Assembly: GCF_023062595.1 (NCBI RefSeq)
Contig: NZ_JALLAN010000007.1
Location: 1 to 64,000, forward strand
Reading direction: 5' to 3'
DNA length: 64,000 bases
Source: Arthrobacter rhizosphaerae
GTDB taxonomy: Bacteria > Actinomycetota > Actinomycetes > Actinomycetales > Micrococcaceae
Position numbers and translations under genes: made by a program. Of this stretch, positions 1-9,485 are shown one piece after another. How positions within the stretch are numbered: the stretch's first letter is position 1; each line of letters begins with the position of its first letter. The notes under the pieces are model-generated. The model searched no databases. It saw only the letters and a list, made by a program, of their open reading frames with translations, and had not been told where the DNA came from.

Positions 1-895
1 CCTGGTCTTCTGCGGTGGCGGTGCGGGTCAGGGCGTGTTCCATCCGGTCCAGGGTGTCCGGGTCCGTGACGTGTTCGGCGCGTTCGAGGGCAAGGGTGAT
101 GATGGTCGCGGCGCGGGAGGGGATGGTTCCGGTGGCGAGGACGGTGGCGAGTTCTTCCCGGGCGGGCGGTACGGGTTGGCCGGTGATTCCGGTGGAGGGC
201 AGGAGCGCGGCGGCCAGGGCCAGGCGGCGTCGGGCTTCGGCGGCGCTGATCCGGAGCCGGGCCCGGAGGAACTCGGCAGTGTTCCGGCAGCCATCCCCAA
301 CAGGCCCGGCAGACCCGGCAGGCACAGGAAAACCTGAAGACCTCTCAGGCACGGTCCCGGAAGGCCCGGGTCCGGCAGAAACGGCAAGCACACCAGATCC
401 GGGAGACCCGGTAGCCACTGGTTCTGTGCCCCAGCCGGTGGTCCAGCCCTTCCCGGAAGCAGCTCCTGTGGCAGTTTCAGGGCGGGCGGCTTCGTGGCGG
501 GTGCGGTCAACGGCCGCGGCGGCGAGGACCTGAAGATATTCCACCGTCCGGGAGAGCTCCTCGACCTGGCCGGCGAAGTCCGCCGCGTTGGCGAAACCCG
601 ACAGTGCGAGCTCGCCCGCCGCCGTCGTCCGCGCTGTCCCCAAGAGTTCAAGACTCGCCGCCACCGCACCCGACACGCCGTCCGACACTGTAAGTCTGGA
701 CGCTGTAAGTCTGGACGCTGTAAGTCTGGACGCCGTAGGTCTGGACACCGTTCGGTCCGCGGTCAGAGGCACCGAATCAATCCGTGGGATACGCCGTAAG
801 CCTCGAGTGGGCACCGAGGGAGGTTCAACAGTGGCAGCACTCAGCTGCCGCCAGCGCACTGCGCCAACTGCTGCAAGTTCCCCCATGGCTTCCAT
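1..895 (-). CDS. DUF222 (13E12-type) protein, N-terminal part, runs off the window
   Basis: The leftward frame stays open from an ATG at 895 to the window edge, about 298 codons, with an in-frame TAA just upstream. The inner end carries the arginine/alanine-rich helical DUF222 segment (RISAAEARRRLALAAALLP, then REELATVLATGTIPSRAA). Family members usually end in an HNH endonuclease domain, which would lie outside the window. Residues of roughly 50-70 are encoded by a 15-bp tandem repeat giving TASRL units, and a proline/glycine-rich stretch precedes the conserved part. The function of these proteins is unclear; they are often multicopy in Arthrobacter. A second ATG lies at 886. Confidence 0.8.
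   Translation of the reverse strand, partial: MEAMGELAAVGAVRWRQLSAATVEPPSVPTRGLRRIPRIDSVPLTADRTVSRPTASRLTASRLTASRLTVSDGVSGAVAASLELLGTARTTAAGELALSGFANAADFAGQVEELSRTVEYLQVLAAAAVDRTRHEAARPETATGAASGKGWTTGWGTEPVATGSPGSGVLAVSAGPGPSGTVPERSSGFPVPAGSAGPVGDGCRNTAEFLRARLRISAAEARRRLALAAALLPSTGITGQPVPPAREELATVLATGTIPSRAATIITLALERAEHVTDPDTLDRMEHALTRTATAEDQ
688..747. repeat. 15-bp tandem repeat inside the DUF222 gene
   Basis: Units start at 688, 703, 718 and 733. The first three are identical (CTGTAAGTCTGGACG) and the fourth differs at three positions. Fifteen bases is five codons, so copy-number changes keep the reading frame; on the coding strand the units give repeated T-A-S-R-L. Confidence 0.9.
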
Positions 896-1014
896 GGAAC
901 AACTCTGCCAAAGGGGTACGACACTTTTAGGGCCAGACGGTTAGGGCCGAACGGTTTAGGACCGAACAGTCGCAGGTACCCCGATCGTTCCCCTGCCAAG
1001 GAAAGCCCGAAAGT

Positions 1015-1518
1015 CTAGGCCGAAGGTGTCGGAGCTGCAGCCGAGGGCCGCCGCCGATAAAGCCACGCCAGTCCCAGAATGGGCAAAAGCAAGGGAATGA
1101 AGGCGTAACCCCGCCCGAAAAGCGACCATACAGTTTCGTGCGGGAATTGGACAGCATCAAAAACACTGAGTGCACCGACCACCAGGACGCCAACAAGCTC
1201 CACGAGGACAGCAGCAACAGAGACCTTGAACCATGTCCGCCCTGGCTTGGCCAACGAGACGGTGGCAATGACGTACACGACGGCGGCGAAGGCTGACAGC
1301 AGATACGCCAGCGGTGCTTCGGAAAACTTTGTGAGAATCTGGTAGCCGGCACGAGCGGTGGCCGAGATGGCGAAGACCGCATAGACGGCAATGAGCAGCC
1401 GACCGGGACCGGTGTTTCGCGTGTTGCCGGCCTTTTTACCAGCCACATCACCACCCGCGCCTGTGCCCGCAACTGGAGATTCAGAGGATTGTGCTGCCAC
1501 GTCTTGGGGTTCCTTCAC
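1015..1518 (-). CDS. Conserved small integral membrane protein
   Basis: The 167-residue product has a hydrophilic, glycine/alanine-rich N-terminus of about 38 residues followed by four predicted membrane segments (near LLIAVYAVFAISA, APLAYLLSAFAAVVYVIA, VSVAAVLVELVGVLVVGAL and YAFIPLLLPILGLAWLY). It ends in an alanine/proline-rich tail. It follows the next membrane protein with one base between the frames, so the two are probably cotranscribed with truB. I recognise it only as a conserved actinobacterial membrane protein of unknown function. Confidence 0.75.
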   Translation of the reverse strand: MKEPQDVAAQSSESPVAGTGAGGDVAGKKAGNTRNTGPGRLLIAVYAVFAISATARAGYQILTKFSEAPLAYLLSAFAAVVYVIATVSLAKPGRTWFKVSVAAVLVELVGVLVVGALSVFDAVQFPHETVWSLFGRGYAFIPLLLPILGLAWLYRRRPSAAAPTPSA

Positions 1519-1519
1519 G

Positions 1520-1873
1520 TCAGTACCAGATCTGATTCATGCGGGCGGCCATCACCAAAGCCGTGACCCCGACCGCTGCCAGGACAAAGTTGCTCCAGCG
1601 GGTGCGCTCAAGGATGGACCAGTAGATCGCCCCGACCGGGAGCATGAGCGCCGTGATGAGATAACCCCAGAACTCCCATGCCTCACCTGCAATCGGCTCC
1701 CCCAACGCCACCCTGATGATGGAGCCGACCAGGTAGACGAGGAGCGCAAGTTCAACGGCCGCAACAGACAGGATAGTGACGTCGTTTGGCCCTTTCCTGA
1801 GGATGCCGGCCGTAACGCAGATGATCGTCGAGAGGAGACCGACCACCAGGATGATGTAAAAGTAGGCATCCAC
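1520..1873 (-). CDS. Conserved small membrane protein next to truB
   Basis: The 117-residue product has four hydrophobic segments (FYIILVVGLLSTIICVTAGIL; a segment around VAAVELALLVYLVGSII; YLITALMLPVGAIYW; FVLAAVGVTALVMAA) and almost no soluble part. It starts two bases after the truB stop and is followed one base later by another membrane protein, suggesting one transcript. No enzymatic motif is visible. It may act with its neighbour, but that rests on position alone. Confidence 0.75.
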   Translation of the reverse strand: MDAYFYIILVVGLLSTIICVTAGILRKGPNDVTILSVAAVELALLVYLVGSIIRVALGEPIAGEAWEFWGYLITALMLPVGAIYWSILERTRWSNFVLAAVGVTALVMAARMNQIWY

Positions 1874-1875
1874 CG

Positions 1876-2811
1876 CTACTTGTCCCTGCCATCGGCGTAG
1901 GGCAGCCCGTTTCCCGGCGCGAAGACAAGCACCGGCTTCGCAAAGCTTCCAGCATCAGCCAGCAAGGCAACCAGCGTTCCGTCGGGAGCGAAAGCAGCGG
2001 CGGGCTTGTCCACAGTGGCTGCATCCGGTGTCCCTGCTGCCGGTCCGGCGAGTACGCGTCGTCCGAACGAAATCTCAGTGGTTTCAGCCGCGCTCAACTG
2101 CCGGTTAGGCAGCAGGGCGCGTGCGGCCTCCGAGATTTCCAGGACTTCCAGTTCCTCAGCCAGTTGCTCAAGGGTTCTGGCTTGCTCCAGCGAGTAAGGG
2201 CCCACGTGCGTCCTGCGCAGGGCAGTCAGGTGCCCGCCAACGCCAAGGGCATTTCCAAGGTCACGCGCCAGTGCCCGGATGTAGGTACCGGAAGAGCATT
2301 CGACCGTGACGTCGACGTCCACTACCCTGCCGGCGTCGACCGGACTGATGCTGTGCACATCGAAGCGGTGGATGGTCACGGGACGGGCCTTCAGCGTCAC
2401 CTCTTCACCGGAGCGGACTCGGGCGTACGCCCGCTCCCCATTGACCTTGATTGCACTGACGCTGCTGGGAATCTGCTCGATTTCCCCCGTAAGGGCGACG
2501 ACGCCGGCCCGGATGGCTTCCTCGGAAACGTCCACCGCGGGGCGGATGGCAGTGACTTCGCCCTCGGCGTCGTCAGTCACCGTGGATTCGCCCAAGCGGA
2601 TGGTGGCCGTATAGGTCTTGGACGTTCCGACGATGTAGGTCAGAAGCCGGGTGGCCTTGTTGATTCCGACTACCAGCACACCTGTAGCCATGGGGTCCAG
2701 GGTTCCTGCATGACCTACTTTCCGGGTACCGGCGAGCCGCCGCATCCGTCCAACCACATCGTGGCTGGTCCAGCCTTGCGGCTTGTCCACTATTACCAGT
2801 CCAGAAAGCAC
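1876..2811 (-). CDS. truB: tRNA pseudouridine(55) synthase TruB
   Basis: TruB makes pseudouridine 55 in the T-loop of tRNAs. The N-terminus SGLVIVDKPQGWTSHDVV and the catalytic block KVGHAGTLDPMATGVLVVG, containing the active-site aspartate, are typical, as is SSGTYIRALARDLG further on. The frame is open upstream, but the family start fits the GTG at 2811, giving 311 residues; an upstream GGGAGG is only one base away, so the start is not settled. It lies below rbfA as in many bacteria, although a thioredoxin, a deaminase and a divergent aminotransferase are inserted between them here. Confidence 0.93.
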   Translation of the reverse strand: MLSGLVIVDKPQGWTSHDVVGRMRRLAGTRKVGHAGTLDPMATGVLVVGINKATRLLTYIVGTSKTYTATIRLGESTVTDDAEGEVTAIRPAVDVSEEAIRAGVVALTGEIEQIPSSVSAIKVNGERAYARVRSGEEVTLKARPVTIHRFDVHSISPVDAGRVVDVDVTVECSSGTYIRALARDLGNALGVGGHLTALRRTHVGPYSLEQARTLEQLAEELEVLEISEAARALLPNRQLSAAETTEISFGRRVLAGPAAGTPDAATVDKPAAAFAPDGTLVALLADAGSFAKPVLVFAPGNGLPYADGRDK

Positions 2812-2893
2812 GCCTCCCAGTATATCTTTGCGGCCGCGGCCTCCTGACGCCGGGACTTCAGAACACCAGTAAAGCCGAAGTCGCCGCGTTAGG

Positions 2894-4057
2894 ATGGCTC
2901 TCATGCCAGAGCTTGCCGCGCATGTCCGCGACGTTCCCGTCAATCAGATCCGTGAAATCACAGAGGCGGCGTGGCGAACTCCCGGCTCGCTGGTTCTCAG
3001 CATCGGCGAACCCGGCTTTGCTGTCCCCCGCCATGTCTTGGAGGCCGGGATGGCGTGCCTGGATCGCGACGAGACGAACTACACACCGAACGCTGGCCTT
3101 CCCGTGCTCCGCGAGGCCTTTGCCGACCGGTTCCGGCAGCAGACCGGGACGGACATCACGGCCGACCGCGTGTACGTCGTGGAAGGGGCACAGCAAGGCC
3201 TGCATCTGGCTATGAGCCTGCTGCTGGGTCCCGGTGACGAGATCCTTATCCCCAACCCCGGCTATCCCACTTTCGTGATGACCAGCAGCCTGCTGCACGC
3301 GGTGCCCATCCGATACCCTCTCTACCCCGACCAGCAATTCCAGCCGCGCATCAGCGATATTGAATCCCTGATCTCCCCCAGGACAAAGGTCCTGATGCTC
3401 AATTCCCCGTCCAACCCGCTGGGAGCAGTCATTCCCGGGGAGCTAATGAAACAGCTTGTGGAACTGGCAAGGGTGCATGACCTGTGGATCATTTCCGACG
3501 AGTGCTATGAAGCCTTCACGTTCGATGTTCCCCACGTGAGCCCGGCCGTTTTTGATGGCAAGGAGCCCGGAGAAGCGCGGGTATTCACCTCCCTGACGCT
3601 GTCAAAGACCTACGGGCTCACTGGTCTCCGGATCGGAGCGCTGGTGTGCCCTCCCGGACTGGAGAAACGTATGAACAACGTGATGGAGAGCATCGTCTCC
3701 TGCGTGGCTTCCCCGTCACAGTATGCTGCGGTTGCCGCCCTGACCGGGCCCCAGGATTATGTGGCTGAAGCACGCAGGCACTACCGCTCCAACCGTGATG
3801 CCGCCTCAACCGTTTTGGCCGCGAAAGGGATTCCCTTTCTGGATGCACAGGGCGCCTTCTACCTCTGGGCCGACATGTCCCATGTAAGTGGCGGAGACGT
3901 CAGGGCTTGGGTACATCGCTTCCTTGCCGAGGAAGGTGTGTCCTTTGCCCCGGGAACTGCCTTCGGTTCCATTGGAGAGGGCTGGATCCGGATCTCCCTG
4001 TGCGGTCAGCCCCAGGACCTGTTGGACGGCGTCGCCCGCCTACCTGCCCGCGCCTGA
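2894..4057 (+). CDS. Class I/II pyridoxal-phosphate aminotransferase
   Basis: The 387-residue protein is a fold-type I aminotransferase. The Schiff-base lysine is K238 in SKTYGLTGLRIG, the LNSPSNPLG motif supplies the ring-contact asparagine, and the cofactor aspartate is in WIISDECYEAF. The substrate cannot be read from the sequence; alanine, aspartate or another amino acid is possible. It is divergent from truB with only 82 bases between them. An alternative ATG at 2903 lies seven bases after a -10-like TAGGAT, so a leaderless start there is plausible. Confidence 0.88.
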   Translation: MALMPELAAHVRDVPVNQIREITEAAWRTPGSLVLSIGEPGFAVPRHVLEAGMACLDRDETNYTPNAGLPVLREAFADRFRQQTGTDITADRVYVVEGAQQGLHLAMSLLLGPGDEILIPNPGYPTFVMTSSLLHAVPIRYPLYPDQQFQPRISDIESLISPRTKVLMLNSPSNPLGAVIPGELMKQLVELARVHDLWIISDECYEAFTFDVPHVSPAVFDGKEPGEARVFTSLTLSKTYGLTGLRIGALVCPPGLEKRMNNVMESIVSCVASPSQYAAVAALTGPQDYVAEARRHYRSNRDAASTVLAAKGIPFLDAQGAFYLWADMSHVSGGDVRAWVHRFLAEEGVSFAPGTAFGSIGEGWIRISLCGQPQDLLDGVARLPARA

Positions 4058-4082
4058 CCGGCTACCTCCGCCAAGCTGACAG

Positions 4083-4520
4083 CTACATATCCGCGCCTGA
4101 CAACGCCTCGTCCAGCCACGCCCGTAGTACGGGTGCGGGCGCAGCGCCGACTTGCCGTGCCACCACTTTCCCGTTGATGATCACCATGAGGGTGGGAATG
4201 GACTGGATGGTAAACCGCGCAGACAGGCCGGGGGCGCGATCAACATCCACTTTGACGAGTTTGATTCCGCCTGCCTTCTCCTGCGCGAGTTGATCGAGGA
4301 CCGGGCTCACCATCCGGCACGGTCCGCACCACTCTGCCCAAAAATCAATGAGCGCCGGCACACTCGATTTTTCAGCTATCAACGCAAAGTCGTCGTCACC
4401 TGCCACCGCGACCCATGGCAGATCCTGTTTGCAGTTGGCACAGCGGGGTCTGCCGGAGGCAGCGCCCGGAACCCTGTTCGTCTTGCCGCAGTGCGGACAC
4501 TTGATCAAGTGAGAAACCAT
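4083..4520 (-). CDS. Thioredoxin 2-type protein with N-terminal zinc ribbon
   Basis: A cytosolic disulfide reductase of 145 residues. Cysteines C8, C11, C27 and C30 form a CxxC...CxxC zinc ribbon, as in E. coli TrxC. The thioredoxin fold carries the active site WCGPC at residues 64-68, and the cis-proline is in SIPTLMV. The gene is convergent with the aminotransferase and followed on its promoter side by a nucleoside deaminase. TrxC-type proteins are linked to oxidative stress and zinc binding; whether that holds here is inference. Confidence 0.93.
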   Translation of the reverse strand: MVSHLIKCPHCGKTNRVPGAASGRPRCANCKQDLPWVAVAGDDDFALIAEKSSVPALIDFWAEWCGPCRMVSPVLDQLAQEKAGGIKLVKVDVDRAPGLSARFTIQSIPTLMVIINGKVVARQVGAAPAPVLRAWLDEALSGADM

Positions 4521-4589
4521 CTAAGTCCCCTGTCCCCGCCTACCCGCCCGCGCCTGAGCAATCAACTCAGCCTTCAGTCGACTCAGTGT

Positions 4590-5075
4590 TCAGTAGTCAA
4601 TACGGTCGCCGTGGTCGTGCCACGCCTCGAACGGACGGTTCGACGTCGGGATGGCAGCTTGGCGGACCGGCAGCAGTTCGGGACGGCTTCCGGCGAAGTA
4701 TTCATAGAACACCGCGTCATCAAATCCGGCGGCCGCGGCACCGTGGCGGTCGGCGGCAAAGTAGACGCTGTCCATCCTGGCCCAGAGTGCCGATGCAAGG
4801 CACAGCGGGCAAGGCTCGCAGCTCGTGTATAGAACTGAGCCGCTGAGGTCAAAGTTTCCTGTGCCGGCCGCAGCGTTCCTGATGGCTACTACTTCGGCAT
4901 GGGCCGTGGGATCGTTATCGCGAGTGACGCGGTTGACCCCTTCAAAGCGCCGTCCGTCCGGAGTGACCACCAGGGCACCGAATGGTCCGCCGCCGTCGGC
5001 AACGTTCCGGATCGCAAGGCGAACCGCCATTTCCAGGTATTCTGCGGAACCTGAACCATTCGCTGAGCCGCTCAT
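4590..5075 (-). CDS. Nucleoside/guanine deaminase of the cytidine deaminase fold
   Basis: The 161-residue protein has the zinc motif HAE (H59, with E61 as proton shuttle) and PCPLC (C89 and C92). Length and the segments GGGPFGALVV and FAADRHGAAAAGFDDAVFY resemble bacterial guanine deaminases such as B. subtilis GuaD rather than the tRNA-editing TadA, which prefers a different C-terminus. It would convert guanine to xanthine. It lies between rbfA and the thioredoxin gene on the same strand, separated from rbfA by a strong hairpin. Confidence 0.82.
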   Translation of the reverse strand: MSGSANGSGSAEYLEMAVRLAIRNVADGGGPFGALVVTPDGRRFEGVNRVTRDNDPTAHAEVVAIRNAAAGTGNFDLSGSVLYTSCEPCPLCLASALWARMDSVYFAADRHGAAAAGFDDAVFYEYFAGSRPELLPVRQAAIPTSNRPFEAWHDHGDRIDY

Positions 5076-5161
5076 GTTCTGATCATAGCCAGACAGCGCT
5101 GTATTTCCGGGGCTTCCGGGTCATGTACTTCCCACGGCCTTGCCACCTTCAGTAAGCATGA

Positions 5162-5193
5162 GTGTGGCCGGATCCATCAGGATCCGGCCACAC
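5162..5193 (-). terminator. Perfect hairpin downstream of rbfA
   Basis: A perfect 14-bp inverted repeat (5162-5175 and 5180-5193) with an ATCA loop lies 11 bases after the rbfA stop and upstream of the deaminase start. No T-run follows on the minus strand, so it may act as a weak or factor-assisted terminator or as an mRNA 3' end stabiliser. Confidence 0.65.
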
Positions 5194-5203
5194 ATCCAAG
5201 CCA

Positions 5204-5716
5204 CTACTTGCTGTTGTCTTCGTCGATCTCGTTGTCGCCGCTGAACTCGATGTCCTCGTCGTCGAAGTCGTCCTCATCGATGTCCACATCATCCTGCGGA
5301 GCATCTGTTTTGTAAGGATCGGCGTCGCCGGCGTGCTTGGCGTTCTGAGCCAGGGCAGCGACCTCTGCATCACGCTTCTTGGCTGCCCGGAGCAGTTCCT
5401 CAAGGTTCGACGCGACCACCGGAATCTGATCTGCCACGAACTCGAGGGTTGGCGTCAGCCGGACTGTGATGTTGCGGCCGACCTCCTGCCGGAGGACGCC
5501 CTTGGCTTTGTCGAGACCCTTTGCAGCGTCCGCCTGTACCACCTGGTCACCGAGGACCGTGTAGTAGATGGTGGCGTGCTGCAGATCGTTGGTGACGCGG
5601 GCGTCAGTAACAGTGATGCCCTCAAGCCGGGGATCCTTGACCTTCCGGCCCAACGCCTCGGCAACAACCACCTTAATCCGCTGCGCCAACTTGGCAGCGC
5701 GTGCCGGATCAGCCAT
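5204..5716 (-). CDS. rbfA: 30S ribosome-binding factor A
   Basis: RbfA assists 16S rRNA 5'-end maturation and 30S assembly. The N-terminus MADPARAAKLAQRIKVVV, the block VKDPRLEGITVTDARVTNDL and the following AKGVLRQEVGRNITVRLTPTLEF are family-typical. The 170-residue length includes a long acidic tail (many D and E, from about residue 145) common in actinobacterial forms. It is 100 bases downstream of infB in the conserved rimP-nusA-ylxR-infB-rbfA order. Confidence 0.96.
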   Translation of the reverse strand: MADPARAAKLAQRIKVVVAEALGRKVKDPRLEGITVTDARVTNDLQHATIYYTVLGDQVVQADAAKGLDKAKGVLRQEVGRNITVRLTPTLEFVADQIPVVASNLEELLRAAKKRDAEVAALAQNAKHAGDADPYKTDAPQDDVDIDEDDFDDEDIEFSGDNEIDEDNSK

Positions 5717-5816
5717 GACTTCCTCCTGGAAATAGAAAAATTAGAAAGGGAGGGGCCGCCGGAATAATCCAACGGCCCCGACCCGGGTTACTGCGCTGAT
5801 TTCTCAGCAAAGAACC

Positions 5817-8762
5817 TTAGACGCGCGGCTTCTCGCGCATCTCGAAGGTCTCGATGATGTCGCCCTCGTTGATGTCGTTGAACGAACCAAGGCCGATACC
5901 ACACTCGAAGTCCGTACGGACCTCGGTGGCGTCATCCTTGAAGCGCTTGAGCGTCTCAACGGTGAGGTTGTCGCCGATGACCTTGCCGTCGCGGCTGATG
6001 CGGGCCTTCGTGTTGCGTCGGATAACACCCGAGCGAACGATGGAACCTGCAATGTTGCCGAACTTGGAGGAACGGAACACTTCGCGGACCTCGGCGGTGC
6101 CAAGCTGGACCTCTTCGTACTCCGGCTTGAGCATGCCTTTGAGGGCCATCTCAATGTCATCAATTGCTGCGTAGATGACGGAGTAGAAGCGCATGTCCAC
6201 GCCTTCGCGGTCTGCCAGTTCGGCAACACGCTCGGCAGGCTTGACGTTGAAGCCGATGATGACGGCGCTGTCGACCGTCGCCAGGTTGACGTCGTTCTGC
6301 GTGATCGCACCAACACCGCGGTGGATAACGCGGAGCTGGACACCCTCGCCGACGTCGATCTTGAGCAGCGCGTCTTCGAGGGCTTCCACGGCACCGGACA
6401 CGTCACCCTTGAGGATGAGGTTGAGGGTGTCGATCTTGCCTTCTGCGACGGCCTGGTCGAAGTCTTCCAGGCTGATGCGCTTGCGGCGCTTGGCCAGGGC
6501 GGCGTTGCGGTCGGCAGCTTCACGCTTCTCGGCGATCTGGCGGGCGGTGCGCTCGTCAGCAGTCACAAAGAAGGTGTCACCGGCGCGCGGCACGTTGGAC
6601 AGACCCAGCACCTGGACCGGGCGGGACGGGCCAGCCTCAGTCAGTGCAGAACCGTCGTCGTCGAACATTGCACGGACACGGCCGTGGGCCGTACCGGCAA
6701 CAATCGTGTCGCCGACGCGCAGGCTACCGGACTGAACCAGGACAGTTGCCACTGAACCGCGGCCCTTGTCGAGGTTGGCTTCGATCGCGATACCGCGGGC
6801 GTCCTTGTTCGGGTTGGCGCGCATGTCCAAAGCAGCATCTGCGGTCAGCAGCACGGCCTCGAGCAGCTCGTCGATGTTCAGGTTCTGACGGGCAGAGACC
6901 TCAACGAACATGGTGTCGCCACCGTATTCTTCCGGAACCAGTCCGTACTCGGTCAGCTGGCCGCGGACCTTCTCCGGGTTGGCGCCTTCCTTGTCGATCT
7001 TGTTCACAGCCACGACGATCGGCACATTGGCCGCCTGTGCGTGGTTGAGGGCTTCAACGGTCTGGGGCATAACGCCGTCGTCCGCTGCGACCACCAGGAT
7101 GGCGATGTCGGTGACCTTCGCACCACGGGCACGCATGGCGGTGAACGCCTCGTGGCCCGGAGTATCGATGAAGGTGATCTTGCGGTCTTCACCCTCATGG
7201 GTGTGCGTGACCTGGTAAGCACCAATGTGCTGCGTGATGCCGCCGTGCTCGCCCGCCATAACGTCGGACTTGCGGATGGCATCGAGCAGGCGGGTTTTAC
7301 CGTGGTCGACGTGGCCCATGACGGTGACAACAGGAGGACGTGCCTCAAGGTCTTCGTCGCCTTCGGCTTCAAGCTCTGCGTCGAAGTCGATGTCGAAGGT
7401 GCTAAGCAGCTCCCGCTCCTCGTCCTCCGGCGAAACAACCTGCAGTTTGTAGCCGAGTTCTTCACCCAGGAGGGCGAAGGTTTCCTCGTCAAGCGACTGT
7501 GTTGCAGTTGCCATCTCGCCGAGGTGGAAGAGCACGGTGACCAGCGCTGCGGGGTTCGCCTCGATCTTGTCAGCAAAGTCCGTGATGGAGGACCCACGGC
7601 GCAGCCTCACGACTGTGTTGCCGTCGCCGCGGGGTACGCTCACGCCACCCAGCGACGGAGCACTCATCTGCTCCAGTTCCTGACGCTTGGCACGCTTCGA
7701 CTTGCGCTGCTTGCCGCGGCCTGCTCCGCCCTTACCGAAGGCACCCTGGGTGCCACCGCGACCGCGGCCACCCTTGCCGAAGCCTCCGCCAGCGGGAGCT
7801 CCGCCACCGGCGCCCGGAGCGCCACCGGTACCCGGTGCACCGCCTGGACGGCCCGGACCACGGGCGCCGCCACCGGGACGTCCGCCGGCACCAGCAGGTG
7901 CGGGACGCTCGGTACGGTTGGGCATCATGCCCGGCGTGGGACGGTTTCCACCGGCACCTGCAGGACGCGGACCACCAGCGCCCGGAGCGCCACCCGTGCG
8001 GGGAGCACCGGGACGTGCACCGGCTCCGCCGGCGCCACCTGTACGGGGAGCACCCGGACGGGGACCGCCTGCACCTGCGGCGGGCCGCTGGCCTGCGTGG
8101 CCGGGACGGTCACCTTCAGTGCGGCTGCCACCGGGACGAGGCATGCCTTGTGAGGTTGCGAACGGGTTGTTGCCCGGACGCGGGGGACGTTCGTTGTCGC
8201 CGCCGCGACCCCGGGGCATCCCCTGAGACGTGGCAAACGGGTTGTTGCCGGGACGGGGACCGCCCGGACGAGGGGCTGAACCACCCTGGCGTGAGGGAGC
8301 CGCCGGCGCCGCCGGAGCTTCAGCCTTGGGAGCCGGACGCGCACCGGGCTTGGCGCCCGTGGACGGTGCAGCGGGTGCAGCCGGAGCCGCAGAGGCTGCT
8401 GGAGCCGCCGGAGCTGACGACGTCGGAGCCGGAGCTACAGGAGCGGCCGCAGCAGGAGCGGGTGCTTCTGCCTTGGCAGCTGGTGCCGGAGCAGCAGGTG
8501 CCGGTGCCTTGGGCGCGGCAGGACCAGGCGCAGGCGCCTGACGTGCAGGTGCCGGACTGGCAGCAGCCTTGGATGGGGCGGCGGCTTCGCTTGAGGAAGC
8601 GGCGGCGCCGGGGAAAGCGTTGCGGAGTTTCCTCACAACGGGTGCCTCAATGGTGGAAGAGGCGGAGCGAACGAATTCGCCCAGTTCCTGCAGTTTGGTT
8701 ACTGCATCTTTGGAAGTAATACCGAGCTCTTTTGCAAGCTCATGTACGCGGACCTTGGCCAC
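5817..8762 (-). CDS. infB: Translation initiation factor IF-2
   Basis: IF-2 is the GTPase that delivers initiator tRNA to the 30S subunit and promotes subunit joining. The 981-residue product starts with an IF2_N domain ([20 protein letters not shown], residues 1-55). A long low-complexity linker follows, first alanine/proline-rich and then glycine/arginine/proline-rich. The G domain has GHVDHGKT at residues 483-490, DTPGHEAF and NKIDKEGAN, followed by the C-terminal beta-barrel and initiator-tRNA-binding domains. The linker contains two copies of [15 protein letters not shown]. The gene lies between ylxR and rbfA. Confidence 0.98.
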   Translation of the reverse strand: MAKVRVHELAKELGITSKDAVTKLQELGEFVRSASSTIEAPVVRKLRNAFPGAAASSSEAAAPSKAAASPAPARQAPAPGPAAPKAPAPAAPAPAAKAEAPAPAAAAPVAPAPTSSAPAAPAASAAPAAPAAPSTGAKPGARPAPKAEAPAAPAAPSRQGGSAPRPGGPRPGNNPFATSQGMPRGRGGDNERPPRPGNNPFATSQGMPRPGGSRTEGDRPGHAGQRPAAGAGGPRPGAPRTGGAGGAGARPGAPRTGGAPGAGGPRPAGAGGNRPTPGMMPNRTERPAPAGAGGRPGGGARGPGRPGGAPGTGGAPGAGGGAPAGGGFGKGGRGRGGTQGAFGKGGAGRGKQRKSKRAKRQELEQMSAPSLGGVSVPRGDGNTVVRLRRGSSITDFADKIEANPAALVTVLFHLGEMATATQSLDEETFALLGEELGYKLQVVSPEDEERELLSTFDIDFDAELEAEGDEDLEARPPVVTVMGHVDHGKTRLLDAIRKSDVMAGEHGGITQHIGAYQVTHTHEGEDRKITFIDTPGHEAFTAMRARGAKVTDIAILVVAADDGVMPQTVEALNHAQAANVPIVVAVNKIDKEGANPEKVRGQLTEYGLVPEEYGGDTMFVEVSARQNLNIDELLEAVLLTADAALDMRANPNKDARGIAIEANLDKGRGSVATVLVQSGSLRVGDTIVAGTAHGRVRAMFDDDGSALTEAGPSRPVQVLGLSNVPRAGDTFFVTADERTARQIAEKREAADRNAALAKRRKRISLEDFDQAVAEGKIDTLNLILKGDVSGAVEALEDALLKIDVGEGVQLRVIHRGVGAITQNDVNLATVDSAVIIGFNVKPAERVAELADREGVDMRFYSVIYAAIDDIEMALKGMLKPEYEEVQLGTAEVREVFRSSKFGNIAGSIVRSGVIRRNTKARISRDGKVIGDNLTVETLKRFKDDATEVRTDFECGIGLGSFNDINEGDIIETFEMREKPRV

Positions 8763-8914
8763 ATTTCTCCTGTCTCGGTCCGCACCGAGCCAGGCACGAA
8801 CCGTCTACTTCTTACTGCGGGCCTCCGCCGCACATACAGCTGGAAGGCCCATTGCAGAGCGCAACAAAGTTGTCATCGTTGCGCACTCATCGCTGGGAAC
8901 TCATCGGGTTTCCA

Positions 8915-9256
8915 TCAGTTTTCTGACCCGCTTTCAGGTTGGACGGTTGTTGCTGCGGCCACCGGGGTGTCCACGGCTTTTGTGCCTGCCGTTATCCGGC
9001 GTTCGACATCGGCAGTTCCGGTCGCCCCGTTAAGAGCACGTCCGAAAGCCCGCCGCTTGATCGCCAGAGCCAGACACTTTTCGCTGGGATGCAGCCATGC
9101 ACCCCGGCCAGCCATCCGGCGTCGTTCATCCACGATGACGGCGGAAGATCCGCTGCCTTCGGCGACGAGCCGGAGTAACTCTGACCGCAACCCCTTCTTT
9201 CGGCATCCGATACAGGTTCGCTGGGGCTGATCCTTCAAGCGTTGCGTTTCTGCCAC
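8915..9256 (-). CDS. YlxR-family RNA-binding protein (DUF448)
   Basis: The small basic protein has the YlxR signature RTCIGCRKKG and the segment GRGAWLHPSEKCLALAIKRRAF. In other bacteria YlxR binds RNA and has been tied to RNase P and to nucleoid-linked regulation. It sits between nusA and infB as usual. The frame is open further upstream to 9343; I chose the GTG at 9256 because AGGAAG lies ten bases before it and the product then begins close to the conserved core. The 229 bases between this start and the nusA stop hold nothing I can call. Confidence 0.85.
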   Translation of the reverse strand: MAETQRLKDQPQRTCIGCRKKGLRSELLRLVAEGSGSSAVIVDERRRMAGRGAWLHPSEKCLALAIKRRAFGRALNGATGTADVERRITAGTKAVDTPVAAATTVQPESGSEN

Positions 9257-9485
9257 TCTCGAGTATCTTCCTGCCAGTACATAACTTGCTGCCTGAAATA
9301 ATCCGTTGCCACCCATCGGGCGGCCTCGTCTTATTGCAGGCACACGAACACCGGCCGTTAGGCGCGGTCTTGTCTATTCTAGCCCCACTGGGGCCATTGT
9401 CTTGAAACCCCGGCCGGGAAATAGGGAACAGGGCCGGCGGCAAGTACTGCCGCCAGCCCCTTCCTGGATCATTATTTCCAGTTGT

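Noticed and set aside
7041..8153. Rightward frame of 370 codons inside infB
   Set aside because: It is opposite the low-complexity linker and G domain of IF-2; the product is threonine/alanine repeat only.
7700..8500. Repeats in infB as a possible CRISPR array
   Set aside because: They encode a glycine/arginine/proline-rich linker in frame, lack regular spacers and are not identical.
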